A stretch of DNA of 64,000 nucleotides from Prescottella sp. R16 (lineage in GTDB: Bacteria > Actinomycetota > Actinomycetes > Mycobacteriales > Mycobacteriaceae). The notes beneath the pieces are model-generated. The model was not told the origin of the DNA. It did not search any database and worked only from the letters and a program-made list of their open reading frames with translations. The stretch lies in contig NZ_CP130943.1 of NCBI RefSeq assembly GCF_030656875.1, positions 372,001 to 436,000 on the forward strand. Reading direction: 5' to 3'. A program made the position numbers and the translations under genes. Below are positions 17,422 to 28,315 of this stretch, in pieces. Position 1 is the first letter of the stretch. The number at the start of each line of letters is the position of its first letter.

Positions 17422-19776
17422 ATGGCCACCTACCTCTACCGGATCGGTCGATTCGCCTACCGGCGAAAAGGCACGGTCCTGTCCATCTGGCTGGCCATCC
17501 TCGTACTGATGGGGGTCGGTGCCGCGACCCTGTCCGGGCCGACGAACGACTCGTTCTCCATCCCCGGCACGCCCGCGCAGGACGCGCAGGACCTGATGGC
17601 CGAGCGGTTCCCCGCATCGGCCAAGGACCCGTTCAGTTCCATCTCCGCCCGGTACGTCTTCGCCGCCCCGGACGGCGAGACCCTCGACAGCCCGGAGAAC
17701 CAGGCTGCGATGGACGCGACCCTCGCGAAGGTCCGCGGCATCGACCTCGTCGACCCGGCCGCCAAGGTCGACCCGGCCACCGCGTCTCCGGAGGAGGCCC
17801 AGGGTGCGCTGGTCAACCCGGTGGTCGCCGACGCCGGTCTGACACAGATGGTGACGGCTCAGGCCGAACAGGCAGGCACCCCCGTCGACGTCGCGCTGGC
17901 GAACGCCGCGGCCCTGTCCCCACTGAGCCCGGACAAGACCGTCGGCTACGTGGAGGTGCCGTTCAGCGGTGACTTCAAGGACGTCACCACCGAACTGACC
18001 GACCAGATCGACGCCGCCGCGCAGGTCGCCCGCGACGCCGGACTGACCGTCAAGCTCAGCGGCAGCGCAGCCCAGGCCCCCGAGATGCCCGGTGGCTCCG
18101 CCGAACTGATCGGCCTGGCCGTCGCCGCCGTGGTCCTGCTGCTCACGTTCGGGTCCCTCGTCGCCGCCGGACTGCCGCTGATCGCCGCGATCATCGGTGT
18201 CGGCATCGGCAGCCTCGGCATCACCGTCGCCACCGGATTCACCGAACTCGGATCGATGACCCCGACGCTGGCGGTGATGATCGGTCTCGCCGTCGCCATC
18301 GACTACTCGCTGTTCATCGTCTCCCGCTTCAAACACGAGGTCAGCGTCAGCGGCAACCGTGAGGAGGCCGCGGGCCGCGCGGTCGGCACCGCCGGTTCGG
18401 CGGTCGTCTTCGCCGGCCTGACGGTGATCATCGCGCTCGTCGCGCTCCGCGTCGTCGGCATCAAGTTCCTCAGCGACATGGGGCTGGCAGCGGCGTTCGC
18501 GGTGTTCGTCGCGGTGCTCGTCGCGCTCACCTTCCTGCCGGCCTTTCTGGGGCTTCTGGGCCGGAAGGCGTTCGCCGGCAGGATTCCGTTCGTCAAGGCT
18601 CCGGATCCGGAGGCCGAGGACACGGTTCCCGGCCCGGCCGCCCGCTACGCCGGCTGGGTCGCCCGCAAGCCCGCGATCCCCCTGATCATCGGCATCGTGG
18701 TTCTCGCGGCGCTCGCGCTGCCGGCCACCGGGCTCAAGCTGGCGCTGCCCTCCGAAAGCACCGGCGACCCCGCCACCAGCTCACGGCAGGCCTACGACCT
18801 GGTGTCCGACGCGTTCGGCCCGGGCCGCAACTCGCCGCTGCTGGTCGTCGTCGACGCCAAGGACGCCACCGTCCCGGCACCGGAGGCGTTCGGCGAGGTC
18901 GTCCGGACCATCTCGGCGCAGGACGACGTCGTCAACGCCCAGATCGTGGCGATGAACCCGGCCGGGGACACCGCGCAGATCATGGTCACCCCGGGCAGCT
19001 CACCGACGGACGCGAAGACCATCGACCTGATGCAGTCCATCCGTGACGGTGAGGGCGCGCTCAACGAACAGATCGGCGTCAACTACGGCGTCACCGGTCA
19101 GGCCGCGCTCGAGAGCGACATCTCGGACCGTCTGCTCGACGCGCTGGTGCCGTATCTGATCATCGTGGTCGGGCTCGCGTTCATCCTGCTGATGCTCGTG
19201 TTCCGCTCGATCCTGGTGCCGTTGACCGCGGCCCTGGGCTTCCTGCTCAGCGTCGCGGCCACGTTCGGCGCCACCGTCGCGATCTTCCAGGAGGGCTGGG
19301 GTGGGCTGATCGCCAATCCGCAGCCGCTGGTCAGCTTCATGCCGATCTTCCTGATCGGCGTGGTGTTCGGTCTCGCGATGGACTATCAGGTGTTCCTGGT
19401 GACCCGGATGCGGGAGGAGTACGTGCACGGCGCCTCCGCGAAGAAGGCCATGACCATCGGTTTCAACCACGGCGCCCGTGTCGTGACCGCCGCCGCGCTG
19501 ATCATGATCTCGGTGTTCGGTGCGTTCATGCTCGAACCCAACGCGTTCATCAAGTCGATCGGCTTCGCGCTCGCCGCCGCGGTGTTCTTCGACGCCTTCC
19601 TCGTCCGCATGGTGATCATCCCGTCGGTGATGGCGCTCATGGGCGACAAGGCGTGGTGGCTGCCGAAGTGGCTCGACAAGATCCTGCCGAACGTCGACAT
19701 CGAGGGCGAGAAGTTGGCCCGCACCCTGAAGCAGGAGTCGGACACCCGGCCGGACGCGGACCTGTCCCGAGCCTGA
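17422..19776 (+). CDS. MMPL/RND family membrane transporter
   Basis: The 784-residue protein has the MMPL plan: a first helix after RRKGTVLSIWLAILVLMG, an external domain (residues about 45-215), a five- to six-helix bundle with MIGLAVAIDYSLFIVSRFKHE, a second external domain, and a second bundle with LAMDYQVFLVTRMREEYVHGASAKKAM. The Asp-Tyr pairs (AIDYS, AMDYQ) are the proton-relay residues of the family. These proteins export lipids, siderophores or drugs. AAGGAG lies upstream of the ATG. Likely controlled by the adjacent TetR. Confidence 0.92.
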   Translation: MATYLYRIGRFAYRRKGTVLSIWLAILVLMGVGAATLSGPTNDSFSIPGTPAQDAQDLMAERFPASAKDPFSSISARYVFAAPDGETLDSPENQAAMDATLAKVRGIDLVDPAAKVDPATASPEEAQGALVNPVVADAGLTQMVTAQAEQAGTPVDVALANAAALSPLSPDKTVGYVEVPFSGDFKDVTTELTDQIDAAAQVARDAGLTVKLSGSAAQAPEMPGGSAELIGLAVAAVVLLLTFGSLVAAGLPLIAAIIGVGIGSLGITVATGFTELGSMTPTLAVMIGLAVAIDYSLFIVSRFKHEVSVSGNREEAAGRAVGTAGSAVVFAGLTVIIALVALRVVGIKFLSDMGLAAAFAVFVAVLVALTFLPAFLGLLGRKAFAGRIPFVKAPDPEAEDTVPGPAARYAGWVARKPAIPLIIGIVVLAALALPATGLKLALPSESTGDPATSSRQAYDLVSDAFGPGRNSPLLVVVDAKDATVPAPEAFGEVVRTISAQDDVVNAQIVAMNPAGDTAQIMVTPGSSPTDAKTIDLMQSIRDGEGALNEQIGVNYGVTGQAALESDISDRLLDALVPYLIIVVGLAFILLMLVFRSILVPLTAALGFLLSVAATFGATVAIFQEGWGGLIANPQPLVSFMPIFLIGVVFGLAMDYQVFLVTRMREEYVHGASAKKAMTIGFNHGARVVTAAALIMISVFGAFMLEPNAFIKSIGFALAAAVFFDAFLVRMVIIPSVMALMGDKAWWLPKWLDKILPNVDIEGEKLARTLKQESDTRPDADLSRA

Positions 19777-19806
19777 CCCGGACACCTGCGTGAACATCAC
19801 GTGACG

Positions 19807-19852
19807 AGAGAGAGGTCGAGCCCTGCGAGATGGGCTCGACCTCTCTCTTTTC
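19807..19852 (+). terminator. Terminator after the MMPL transporter gene
   Basis: Arms of 17 bp (AGAGAGAGGTCGAGCCC and its complement) enclose an 8-nt loop and are followed by TTTTC, 30 bp after the mmpL stop. Confidence 0.9.
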
Positions 19853-19881
19853 GCCCTTCGGATTGGTAACCTTCGCAAACC

Positions 19882-21615
19882 ATGCTGATCAGACTTCTCG
19901 GCACCTATCTGGGGCCATACAAGCGCGACCTCGTCGGCGTCGTCCTCCTCCAACTCGTCGCGACCGGTGCCGCGCTGTATCTGCCCAGCGTCAACGCTGA
20001 TCTGATCGACAACGGGGTGGCGGTCGGCGACACCGGCTACATCATGACCGCGGGCGCGAAGATGCTCGCGGTCACCGTCGTGCAGATCATCTGCTCGATC
20101 GGCTCCGTGTACTTCGGTGCGCGGGCCGCGATGGGCTTCGGCCGCGACGTGCGCGCCGCCGTCGTCGGTCGGGCGCGGGCGTTCTCGTCCCGCGAGTTCG
20201 GCCGGTTCGGGGCCCCGTCGCTCATCACCCGCAGCACCAACGACGTGCAGCAGGTACAGATGATGGTGGTGCTCAGCGCCACCATCCTCGTGATGGCCCC
20301 CATCATGTGCATCGGCGGCATCATCATGGCGATCCGGCAGGATGCCGGCCTGTCGTGGGTGCTCGCGGTCAGCGTTCCGCTGCTGGCGCTGACGATGATC
20401 GTGCTGATCACGAAACTGGTCCCGGAGTTCCGGACCATGCAGACCCGCATCGACGCCGTCAACCGGGTCCTGCGCGAACAGATCACCGGCATCCGGGTGG
20501 TCCGTGCCTTCGTGCGGGAACGGTCCGAGGCCGAACGGTTCGACGACGCCAACGGCTCCCTCACCGACACCGCCCTGCGGGTCGGCCGCATGATGGCGAT
20601 GATGATCCCGATCGTCATGATGATCGCGAACCTCACCAGCGTTGCGGTGCTGTGGTTCGGCGGTCACCTCATCGACAACGGTGAGATGGGCATCGGCTCG
20701 CTGACCGCGATGCTCAGCTACATCATGCAGATCCTCATGGCGGTGCTGATGGCGTCGATGCTCGCGATCCTCGCGCCGCGCGCCGCGGTGTGCGCCGAGC
20801 GCATCACCGAGGTCCTCGACACCGAGCCGTCGGTGGTGCCCCCCGGCGCGCCCGTGTCGGTGATGCGTCAGCCCGCCCGCGTCGAACTGCGCGACGCCGA
20901 ATTCCAGTACCCGGGCGCCGAGGAACCGGTGCTGCGCGGTATCAGCTTCACCGCGGAGCCGGGCATGACCACCGCGATCGTCGGTGCCACCGGTTCCGGC
21001 AAGACCACACTGCTCGGCCTGATCCCGCGTCTGATCGACGTCACGGACGGCTCGGTGCAGGTGTCGTTCACCGATGTCCGCGAACTCGACCCGGAAACCC
21101 TGCGCTCCCACATCGGACTGGTGCCGCAGAAGCCGTTCCTGTTCTCCGGGACGATCGCGAGCAACCTGCGGTACGGCAAGCCGGACGCCACCGACGACGA
21201 ACTGTGGCGGGCCCTCGAGATCGCGCAGGCCGCCGACTTCGTCCGCGAGATGCCCGACGGCCTCGAAACCGCTGTCGCGCAGGGCGGCACCACCGTCTCC
21301 GGTGGCCAGCGGCAGCGCCTGGCGATCGCCCGGGCTCTCGTGCGGCGCCCGTCGATCTACCTGTTCGACGACTCGTTCTCGGCGCTCGACCTGTCGACCG
21401 ACGCCCGGCTGCGGGCGGCACTGCGCCCCGAAACCGAGAAGGCGTGCGTGATCATCGTCGCGCAGCGCGTGTCGACGATCGTCGACGCCGACCAGATCGT
21501 GGTCCTCGAGGAAGGTGCCATTGTCGGTATCGGCACCCACGAGGAACTCCTCGAGACGTGCCCGACGTACGTCGAGATCGTCGAGTCCCAGCGTTCCGCC
21601 CAGGAGGCACTGTGA
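19882..21615 (+). CDS. ABC exporter half-transporter, subunit 1 (degenerate catalytic site)
   Basis: The 577-residue protein has a six-helix ABC exporter membrane domain (residues about 15-310) followed by a nucleotide-binding domain with Walker A GATGSGKTT, Q-loop VPQKPF, signature VSGGQRQR and switch His in place (IVAQRVS lacks the usual H). Walker B reads YLFDDSFSALD, with Asp instead of the catalytic Glu, as in the impaired half of heterodimeric exporters such as LmrCD. Its stop overlaps the next gene (GTGA). It probably pairs with subunit 2 to export drugs or lipids. Confidence 0.9.
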   Translation: MLIRLLGTYLGPYKRDLVGVVLLQLVATGAALYLPSVNADLIDNGVAVGDTGYIMTAGAKMLAVTVVQIICSIGSVYFGARAAMGFGRDVRAAVVGRARAFSSREFGRFGAPSLITRSTNDVQQVQMMVVLSATILVMAPIMCIGGIIMAIRQDAGLSWVLAVSVPLLALTMIVLITKLVPEFRTMQTRIDAVNRVLREQITGIRVVRAFVRERSEAERFDDANGSLTDTALRVGRMMAMMIPIVMMIANLTSVAVLWFGGHLIDNGEMGIGSLTAMLSYIMQILMAVLMASMLAILAPRAAVCAERITEVLDTEPSVVPPGAPVSVMRQPARVELRDAEFQYPGAEEPVLRGISFTAEPGMTTAIVGATGSGKTTLLGLIPRLIDVTDGSVQVSFTDVRELDPETLRSHIGLVPQKPFLFSGTIASNLRYGKPDATDDELWRALEIAQAADFVREMPDGLETAVAQGGTTVSGGQRQRLAIARALVRRPSIYLFDDSFSALDLSTDARLRAALRPETEKACVIIVAQRVSTIVDADQIVVLEEGAIVGIGTHEELLETCPTYVEIVESQRSAQEAL

Positions 21616-23537
21616 GCACCACGACCCAGTCCTCCCCGCCGATCCCGGGCGCGCCCGCACCGACGGCGAAGGCCGAGAACTTCGGTGCATCGATGAAGCG
21701 TCTGCTCGGACGCCTGAGTCCGCACCGGACCGCGGTGATCGTGGTCCTGCTGCTCGCCACCGCCAGCGTCGTGATGACGGTGATCGGCCCGCGCCTGCTC
21801 GGCCACGCCACCAACATCATCTTCGACGGTGTCGTCGGCCGGCAGCTGCCGGAGGGCCTCACCAAGGAACAGGCCGTCGAGGCGCTGCGGGCGGACGGCC
21901 AGAACCAGTTCGCCGACATGGTCTCCGGCATGAACGTGGTGCCCGGTGTCGGCATCGACTTCACCGCTGTCGGCCGGGTCCTGGCGCTGGTGCTGGCCCT
22001 GTACGTGGTGTCGTCGGTGGTGGCGTGGGCGTCCGCGTACCTGCTCAACATCATCGTGCAGGGGGTGGTGCGCCGGCTGCGCAACGACGTCGAACAGAAG
22101 CTCCACCGGCTGCCGCTGCGCTACTTCGACACCAATTCTCGTGGTGACCTGCTCAGCCGTGTCACCAACGACATCGACAACGTGTCGCAGAGCTTGCAGC
22201 AGACTCTCAGCCAGCTGCTGACGTCGATCCTCACCGTCATCGGCATCCTCGCGATGATGATCACGATCTCGCCGCTGCTGGCGCTGATCGCGGTGCTCAC
22301 GGTGCCGGTGTCGGCGTTCGTCGCCGCGAAGATCGCCAAGCGGTCCAAGCCGCACTTCGTGTCGGTGTGGAAGACCACCGGCGAACTCAACGGGCAGATC
22401 GAGGAATCCCTCACCGGGCACGAACTCGTCACCGCGTACGGACGTCACCGTGAGGTGCAGGCCGAGTTCCAGGAGAAGAACGAGCAGCTGTACCGGTCCG
22501 GGTTCATGGCGCAGTTCATCTCCGGCATGGTGATGCCGGCGGTCATGTTCCTCGGCAACCTCAACTACGTCGCGATCGCCGTGATCGGTGGTATGCGGGT
22601 CGCGTCGGGCACCATGACCCTCGGTGACGTGCAGGCGTTCATCCAGTACTCGCGTCAGTTCACGCAGCCGATCACGCAGATCGGGTCGATGGTGAACCTG
22701 CTGCAGTCCGGTATCGCATCCGCCGAACGCGTGTTCGCGGTCCTCGACGAGGAGGAACAGAGCCCCGACCCGGAGCCCGCACAGTCCCCGGCCGTCGTCC
22801 GGGGCCGGGTCGAGTTCGAGGACGTCCGATTCGGTTACGACGCGGACACCCCGCTCATCGAGGGCTTGTCGCTGACGGCGGAACCCGGCCAGATGGTCGC
22901 GATCGTCGGCCCGACGGGTGCCGGCAAGACGACGCTGGTGAACCTCGTCATGCGGTTCTACGAGGTGAACGGCGGCCGGATCACACTCGACGGCACCGAC
23001 ATCGCGCAGATGACCCGCGACGACCTGCGTTCGCGGATCGGCATGGTCCTGCAGGACACGTGGCTGTTCGGTGGCACGATCCGCGACAACATCGCGTACG
23101 GGCACCCGAACGCCACCGACGAGCAGGTGTACGAGGCGGCCCGGATGAGTTACGTCGATCGGTTCGTGCACATGCTGCCCGACGGCTACGACACGGTCAT
23201 CGACGAAGAGGGCAGCAACATCTCGGCCGGTGAGAAGCAGCTGATCACGATTGCGCGGGCGTTCATCGCGCAGCCGTCGATCCTGATCCTCGACGAGGCC
23301 ACCAGTTCCGTCGACACCCGCACCGAACTGCTGGTGCAGCAGGCGACGGCGGTGCTGCGCAGCGACCGTACGAGCTTCGTGATCGCGCACCGGCTGTCGA
23401 CGATTCGTGACGCCGATCTGATCGTCGTCATGGACAAGGGCCGTATCGTCGAACAGGGTAGCCACGACGGGCTGCTCGAGCAGCGCGGCGCGTACTACGA
23501 CCTGTACAACAGTCAGTTCGTGGGAGCAGTGGAGTAG
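21612..23537 (+). CDS. ABC exporter half-transporter, subunit 2 (competent catalytic site)
   Basis: The 641-residue protein has an extra N-terminal tail and a periplasmic insertion of about 60 residues between helices 1 and 2. Its nucleotide-binding domain has Walker A GPTGAGKTT, Q-loop LQDTWL, Walker B LILDEATSSVD with the catalytic Glu, and the His switch IAHRLS. The signature motif is ISAGEKQ rather than LSGGQ. Together with subunit 1 this forms a heterodimer with one consensus and one degenerate ATP site. The GTG start overlaps the upstream stop by 4 bp. Confidence 0.92.
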   Translation: MSTTTQSSPPIPGAPAPTAKAENFGASMKRLLGRLSPHRTAVIVVLLLATASVVMTVIGPRLLGHATNIIFDGVVGRQLPEGLTKEQAVEALRADGQNQFADMVSGMNVVPGVGIDFTAVGRVLALVLALYVVSSVVAWASAYLLNIIVQGVVRRLRNDVEQKLHRLPLRYFDTNSRGDLLSRVTNDIDNVSQSLQQTLSQLLTSILTVIGILAMMITISPLLALIAVLTVPVSAFVAAKIAKRSKPHFVSVWKTTGELNGQIEESLTGHELVTAYGRHREVQAEFQEKNEQLYRSGFMAQFISGMVMPAVMFLGNLNYVAIAVIGGMRVASGTMTLGDVQAFIQYSRQFTQPITQIGSMVNLLQSGIASAERVFAVLDEEEQSPDPEPAQSPAVVRGRVEFEDVRFGYDADTPLIEGLSLTAEPGQMVAIVGPTGAGKTTLVNLVMRFYEVNGGRITLDGTDIAQMTRDDLRSRIGMVLQDTWLFGGTIRDNIAYGHPNATDEQVYEAARMSYVDRFVHMLPDGYDTVIDEEGSNISAGEKQLITIARAFIAQPSILILDEATSSVDTRTELLVQQATAVLRSDRTSFVIAHRLSTIRDADLIVVMDKGRIVEQGSHDGLLEQRGAYYDLYNSQFVGAVE

Positions 23538-23548
23538 CAGGAGTAGCA

Positions 23549-24712
23549 ATGACCATGAAGCCGTTGGACCTGTTCGGGATCGATGCCCTCCTCACCGACG
23601 AGGAACGCGACATTCAGGACACGGTTCGACGGCTGGTGGACGACCGGTTGCGGCCGCGGCTGCCGGACTGGTTCGAGCAGGGGACGCTGCCGCGCGAGAT
23701 CGCCCGCGAGCTCGGGGACCTCGGTCTGCTCGGCATGCACCTGCAGGACTACGGGTGTGCCGGCACCAACGCCGTCTCCTACGGGCTGGCCTGCCTCGAA
23801 CTCGAGGCCGGCGACAGCGGCCTGCGCAGTTTCGTGTCGGTGCAGGGATCACTGTCGATGTTCTCGATCCACCGCTTCGGCTCGGAGGAGCAGAAGCAGC
23901 AGTGGTTGCCGCGGCTCGCGTCCGGGGAGGCGCTCGGCTGCTTCGGGCTCACCGAACCGGATTTCGGATCCAACCCGTCCGGCATGCGCACCCGCGCCCG
24001 CCGCGACGGCAGCGACTGGATCCTCGACGGCACCAAGATGTGGATCACCAACGGTGGTCTCGCCGACGTCGCGACGGTATGGGCGCAGACCGACGACGGT
24101 GTGCGAGGCTTCCTCGTCCCCACGGACACACCCGGTTTCACGGCGAACACGGTGACCCACAAGCTGTCGATGCGGGCGTCGGTCACCTCGGAACTGGTGC
24201 TCGACGGGGTCCGGGTACCGGCGTCGGCGCAGCTGCCGGAGGCGCGGGGGCTGCGGGCGCCGCTGTCGTGCCTGAACGAGGCCCGGTTCGGGATCGTGTT
24301 CGGCGCGCTCGGCGCGGCCCGGGACAGTCTCGAGACGGCCATCGCATACGCCGGGACGCGGGAGGTGTTCGACCGTCCGCTCGCGGGCTACCAGCTGACG
24401 CAGGAGAAGCTCGCCGACATGACCCTCGAACTCGGCAAGGGCATGCTGCTGGCGTTGCAGCTGGGCCGGATGAAGGACCGCGGTGAGATCACCCCCGACC
24501 AGATCAGCGTCGGGAAACTCAACAACGTGCGCGAGGCCATCGCGATCGCCCGCGAATGCCGAACCATCCTCGGCGCCAACGGCATCACGCTCGAGTACTC
24601 GCCGCTGCGGCACGCCAACAACCTCGAGTCGGTGCTCACGTACGAGGGGACCAGCGAGATGCATCTGCTGTCGATCGGTCGGGCGTTGACGGGGCACGCG
24701 GCGTTCCGCTGA
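23549..24712 (+). CDS. Acyl-CoA dehydrogenase (glutaryl-CoA dehydrogenase-like)
   Basis: The 387-residue flavoenzyme has the acyl-CoA dehydrogenase pattern: YGLACLELEAGDSGLRSFVSVQGSL, CFGLTEPDFGSNPSGM (FAD/substrate loop), WITNGG, and TYEGTSEMHLLSIGRALTG, in which the Glu is the catalytic base position of the glutaryl-CoA dehydrogenase branch. It oxidises acyl-CoA, perhaps with decarboxylation of glutaryl-CoA in lysine breakdown. AGGAG is 7 bases upstream of the ATG. It follows the ABC exporter by 11 bp. Confidence 0.85.
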   Translation: MTMKPLDLFGIDALLTDEERDIQDTVRRLVDDRLRPRLPDWFEQGTLPREIARELGDLGLLGMHLQDYGCAGTNAVSYGLACLELEAGDSGLRSFVSVQGSLSMFSIHRFGSEEQKQQWLPRLASGEALGCFGLTEPDFGSNPSGMRTRARRDGSDWILDGTKMWITNGGLADVATVWAQTDDGVRGFLVPTDTPGFTANTVTHKLSMRASVTSELVLDGVRVPASAQLPEARGLRAPLSCLNEARFGIVFGALGAARDSLETAIAYAGTREVFDRPLAGYQLTQEKLADMTLELGKGMLLALQLGRMKDRGEITPDQISVGKLNNVREAIAIARECRTILGANGITLEYSPLRHANNLESVLTYEGTSEMHLLSIGRALTGHAAFR

Positions 24713-24795
24713 GGCGGCTGTTCGGTGTGACGGGTGGATGAGCCCCACCCCTCGGGTACCTGGTGTCGGACGGTGTTCCGGCGCACGCTCGAATC

Positions 24796-25635
24796 ATGAG
24801 CGAATCACTTGTAGCCAAGGAAGCCGATCGCGCGCTCAAGGTGAAACACCGTGCGGTGTGGGCGTCGGGCGACTACCCGGCCGTCGCGGCCGACATCATC
24901 CCCGACCTGGGCGCGGTCCTGACCCGCGCGGCGGGGGTGCACGCCGGGCAACGCGTCCTCGATGTCGGCGCCGGTACCGGCAACGCCGCGATCCCCGCCG
25001 CACTCGCAGGTGCCGAGGTGGTGGCGTCGGATCTCACGCCCGAACTGTTCGAGCGTGGCCGCGAACTCGCCGCCGAGCGCGGAGCCCACCTCGAGTGGCA
25101 GGAGGCCGACGCCGAAGCGTTGCCGTTCGCGGACGACGAGTTCGACGTCGTGCTGTCGTGCGTCGGTGTCATGTTCGCCCCGCACCACCGAGACAGTGCC
25201 GACGAGTTGGTTCGGGTGTGCAGGCCCGGCGGCACGATCGGGCTGCTCAGCTGGACGCCGGAGGGCTTCGTCGGCCGGATGTTCGCGGCGATGAAACCGT
25301 ACGCGCCGCCGCCCCCGCCCGGTGCGCAGCCGCCTCCGCTGTGGGGCGACGAGACCCACGTGCGGGACCTGCTCGGGGATCGAGTCGCCGACGTCGTCGC
25401 GAGCCGGGACGTCGTACGGGTCGACCACTTCGACGGACCCGAGGCGTTCCGGGACTACTTCAAGACCAACTACGGGCCGACGATCGCGGTGTACAAGGCG
25501 ATATCCGACGATGCCGACAAGGTCGCGTCCCTCGACACCGCCCTCGCCGACCTGGCCCGGCAGTTCGACGTCGGCGACGGATCGTTCGCGATGGACTGGG
25601 AGTATCTGCTGTTCACCGCGGTCGAGCGCGCGTAA
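24796..25635 (+). CDS. Class I SAM-dependent methyltransferase
   Basis: The 279-residue protein has methyltransferase motif I (VLDVGAGTGNAAIPAA, near residue 55), the acidic loop ending motif II (VVASDLTPELFERGRELA), and the later motif FDVVLSCVGVMFAPHH with CRPGGTIGLLSWTPEG. A Pro-rich loop (APPPPPGAQPPPLWG) precedes the substrate-binding part. Substrate unknown. ATG 24796 is used; an in-frame GTG lies 11 codons upstream. Confidence 0.85.
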   Translation: MSESLVAKEADRALKVKHRAVWASGDYPAVAADIIPDLGAVLTRAAGVHAGQRVLDVGAGTGNAAIPAALAGAEVVASDLTPELFERGRELAAERGAHLEWQEADAEALPFADDEFDVVLSCVGVMFAPHHRDSADELVRVCRPGGTIGLLSWTPEGFVGRMFAAMKPYAPPPPPGAQPPPLWGDETHVRDLLGDRVADVVASRDVVRVDHFDGPEAFRDYFKTNYGPTIAVYKAISDDADKVASLDTALADLARQFDVGDGSFAMDWEYLLFTAVERA

Positions 25636-25710
25636 CCCGCCGCTGCGGTACGCGAACCGGTACCGGGGTTCGTGTATCGGACTGGTTTGATGGGCGGATC
25701 GTGATCGACG

Positions 25711-26541
25711 GTGTGTCCGCACCGAGCCTGTAGGGAGAGACCGATTCACTACTTCGAACGACTGACCGAATCGACCTTCCTGGCCACCTCCTACACGGGT
25801 GGCGCGTGGAACACCGAGGAACAGCACGTCGCGCCGGCCCTGGGACTGTTGGCCCACGTCGTCGAGACCGACCGGGACGCCCGGCGCGGTGACGGCCTGA
25901 GCATCGGCAGGATCTCGTACGACATCCTCGGGACCCTGCCCATCGGTGAGGTCGAGACGTCGGTTCGGGTGCTGCGGGCCGGCCGCACGATCGAGCTGGT
26001 GGAGGCCACGCTCAGCCATGGGGGTCGCGCCGCTGTCGTCGCCCGGGCCTGGCTGATGCAGGCCTACGACACCGAGCCGATCGGCGGCACGTCGTTCCCG
26101 GGGATCGCCGCGCCCGACGCGATGCCGGCGTGGGATGCGACGACCGTGTGGCCCGGGGGCTTCATCGCGTCGGCGGAGATCCGGCGAGACCAGGTCGAAC
26201 CCGGTCGCGCCTCGTTCTGGGTACGCACCCCGGTGGCGCTGGTCGGCGGCGAGAAGATCGGCCCGGTCGCCCGGACCGCCGGCCTGCTCGACATCGCCAA
26301 CGGTATGACGACACGCATCAGCCCCGTGGACGTCGCGTTCCCCAATCTGGACCTCACCCTCCATCTCTTCGCGGAACCGCAGGGCGAATGGGTCGGATTC
26401 GACACCACGGTGAGCTTCGGTGCCTCCGGTGTCGGGCTGACCCACAGTGTGGTCAGCGACGAGAAGGGCCCGATCGGCACGTCCTCGCAGATCCTCACCG
26501 TGCGCCCGACCGGGAGCCGAGGTGCCGCACCTCGGCTGTGA
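25711..26541 (+). CDS. Thioesterase-like (hotdog fold) protein
   Basis: The 265-276-residue protein resembles acyl-CoA thioesterase-family proteins with two hotdog domains: HYFERLTESTFLATSYTGGAWNTEEQH at the start, ISYDILGTLPIGEVETSVRVLRAGRTIELVEATL, and a second half with FPNLDLTLHLFAEPQGEWVGFDTTVSFGASGVGLTHSVVSDEKGPIG. The listed GTG start has no good ribosome site. AGGGAG at 25732-25737 fits a start at ATT 25744 (6-nt spacer), exactly where the family-like sequence begins. An ATT initiation codon is therefore possible. Confidence 0.75.
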   Translation: MCPHRACRERPIHYFERLTESTFLATSYTGGAWNTEEQHVAPALGLLAHVVETDRDARRGDGLSIGRISYDILGTLPIGEVETSVRVLRAGRTIELVEATLSHGGRAAVVARAWLMQAYDTEPIGGTSFPGIAAPDAMPAWDATTVWPGGFIASAEIRRDQVEPGRASFWVRTPVALVGGEKIGPVARTAGLLDIANGMTTRISPVDVAFPNLDLTLHLFAEPQGEWVGFDTTVSFGASGVGLTHSVVSDEKGPIGTSSQILTVRPTGSRGAAPRL

Positions 26542-27807
<1,266 letters not shown>

Positions 27808-27834
27808 TCGGACGGGTGTCCTAGTCTCGGCGCC

Positions 27835-28305
27835 ATGACGACTCACGGGGACGGTCCCGTCGATCCTGCGCAGCAGCCTCCGGCGGGCGGATTCCCGCAG
27901 TTTCCGGGCCCGGGGTTCGGGCCCGGCCCCCAGTACGGGCCGCCACCGCAGTTCGGGCAGCCGCAGCAGTTCGGGACGCCCGGGTACGGACAGCCCCAGC
28001 CGTACGGGCAGATGCCGCCGTCGTATCCGACGGCACCGTACGGCGGGTATCCGCAGCATCCGGTGCCGGTCGGTACGAACGGTCTCGCGATCGGGTCGCT
28101 GATCGCGTCCAGCCTGGGCTTCTTCTACGGGTTTCCCGCGCTCGTCGGGATCGTCCTGGGTGTTCTGGCGCTCGGCCAGATCAAGCGGACCGGTCAGCAG
28201 GGACGCGGTCTGGCGATCGCGGGGATCGTGGTGGGCGGCGTGTTCGTCACCCTGTTCCTCGTTTTCCTGATCTTCGTGCTCGTCGCCGTCGCGAACGGGT
28301 ATTGA
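27835..28305 (+). CDS. Proline-rich DUF4190-type membrane protein
   Basis: The 156-residue protein has an N-terminal cytoplasmic or exposed tail of about 75 residues rich in Pro, Gly, Gln and Tyr (repeats like PGYGQPQPYGQ). Two membrane helices follow (LAIGSLIASSLGFFYGFPALVGIVLGVLALGQI and GLAIAGIVVGGVFVTLFLVFLIFVLVAV), separated by KRTGQQGRG, typical of DUF4190 proteins. Function unknown. It lies between tgt and the precursor transporter but has no evident queuosine role. Confidence 0.8.
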   Translation: MTTHGDGPVDPAQQPPAGGFPQFPGPGFGPGPQYGPPPQFGQPQQFGTPGYGQPQPYGQMPPSYPTAPYGGYPQHPVPVGTNGLAIGSLIASSLGFFYGFPALVGIVLGVLALGQIKRTGQQGRGLAIAGIVVGGVFVTLFLVFLIFVLVAVANGY

Positions 28306-28315
28306 CGGCCGATCG

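Noticed and set aside
19000..21690. An 896-codon minus-strand open frame
   Set aside because: Antisense to mmpL and the ABC exporter, low-complexity His/Asp/Arg composition, no ribosome site.
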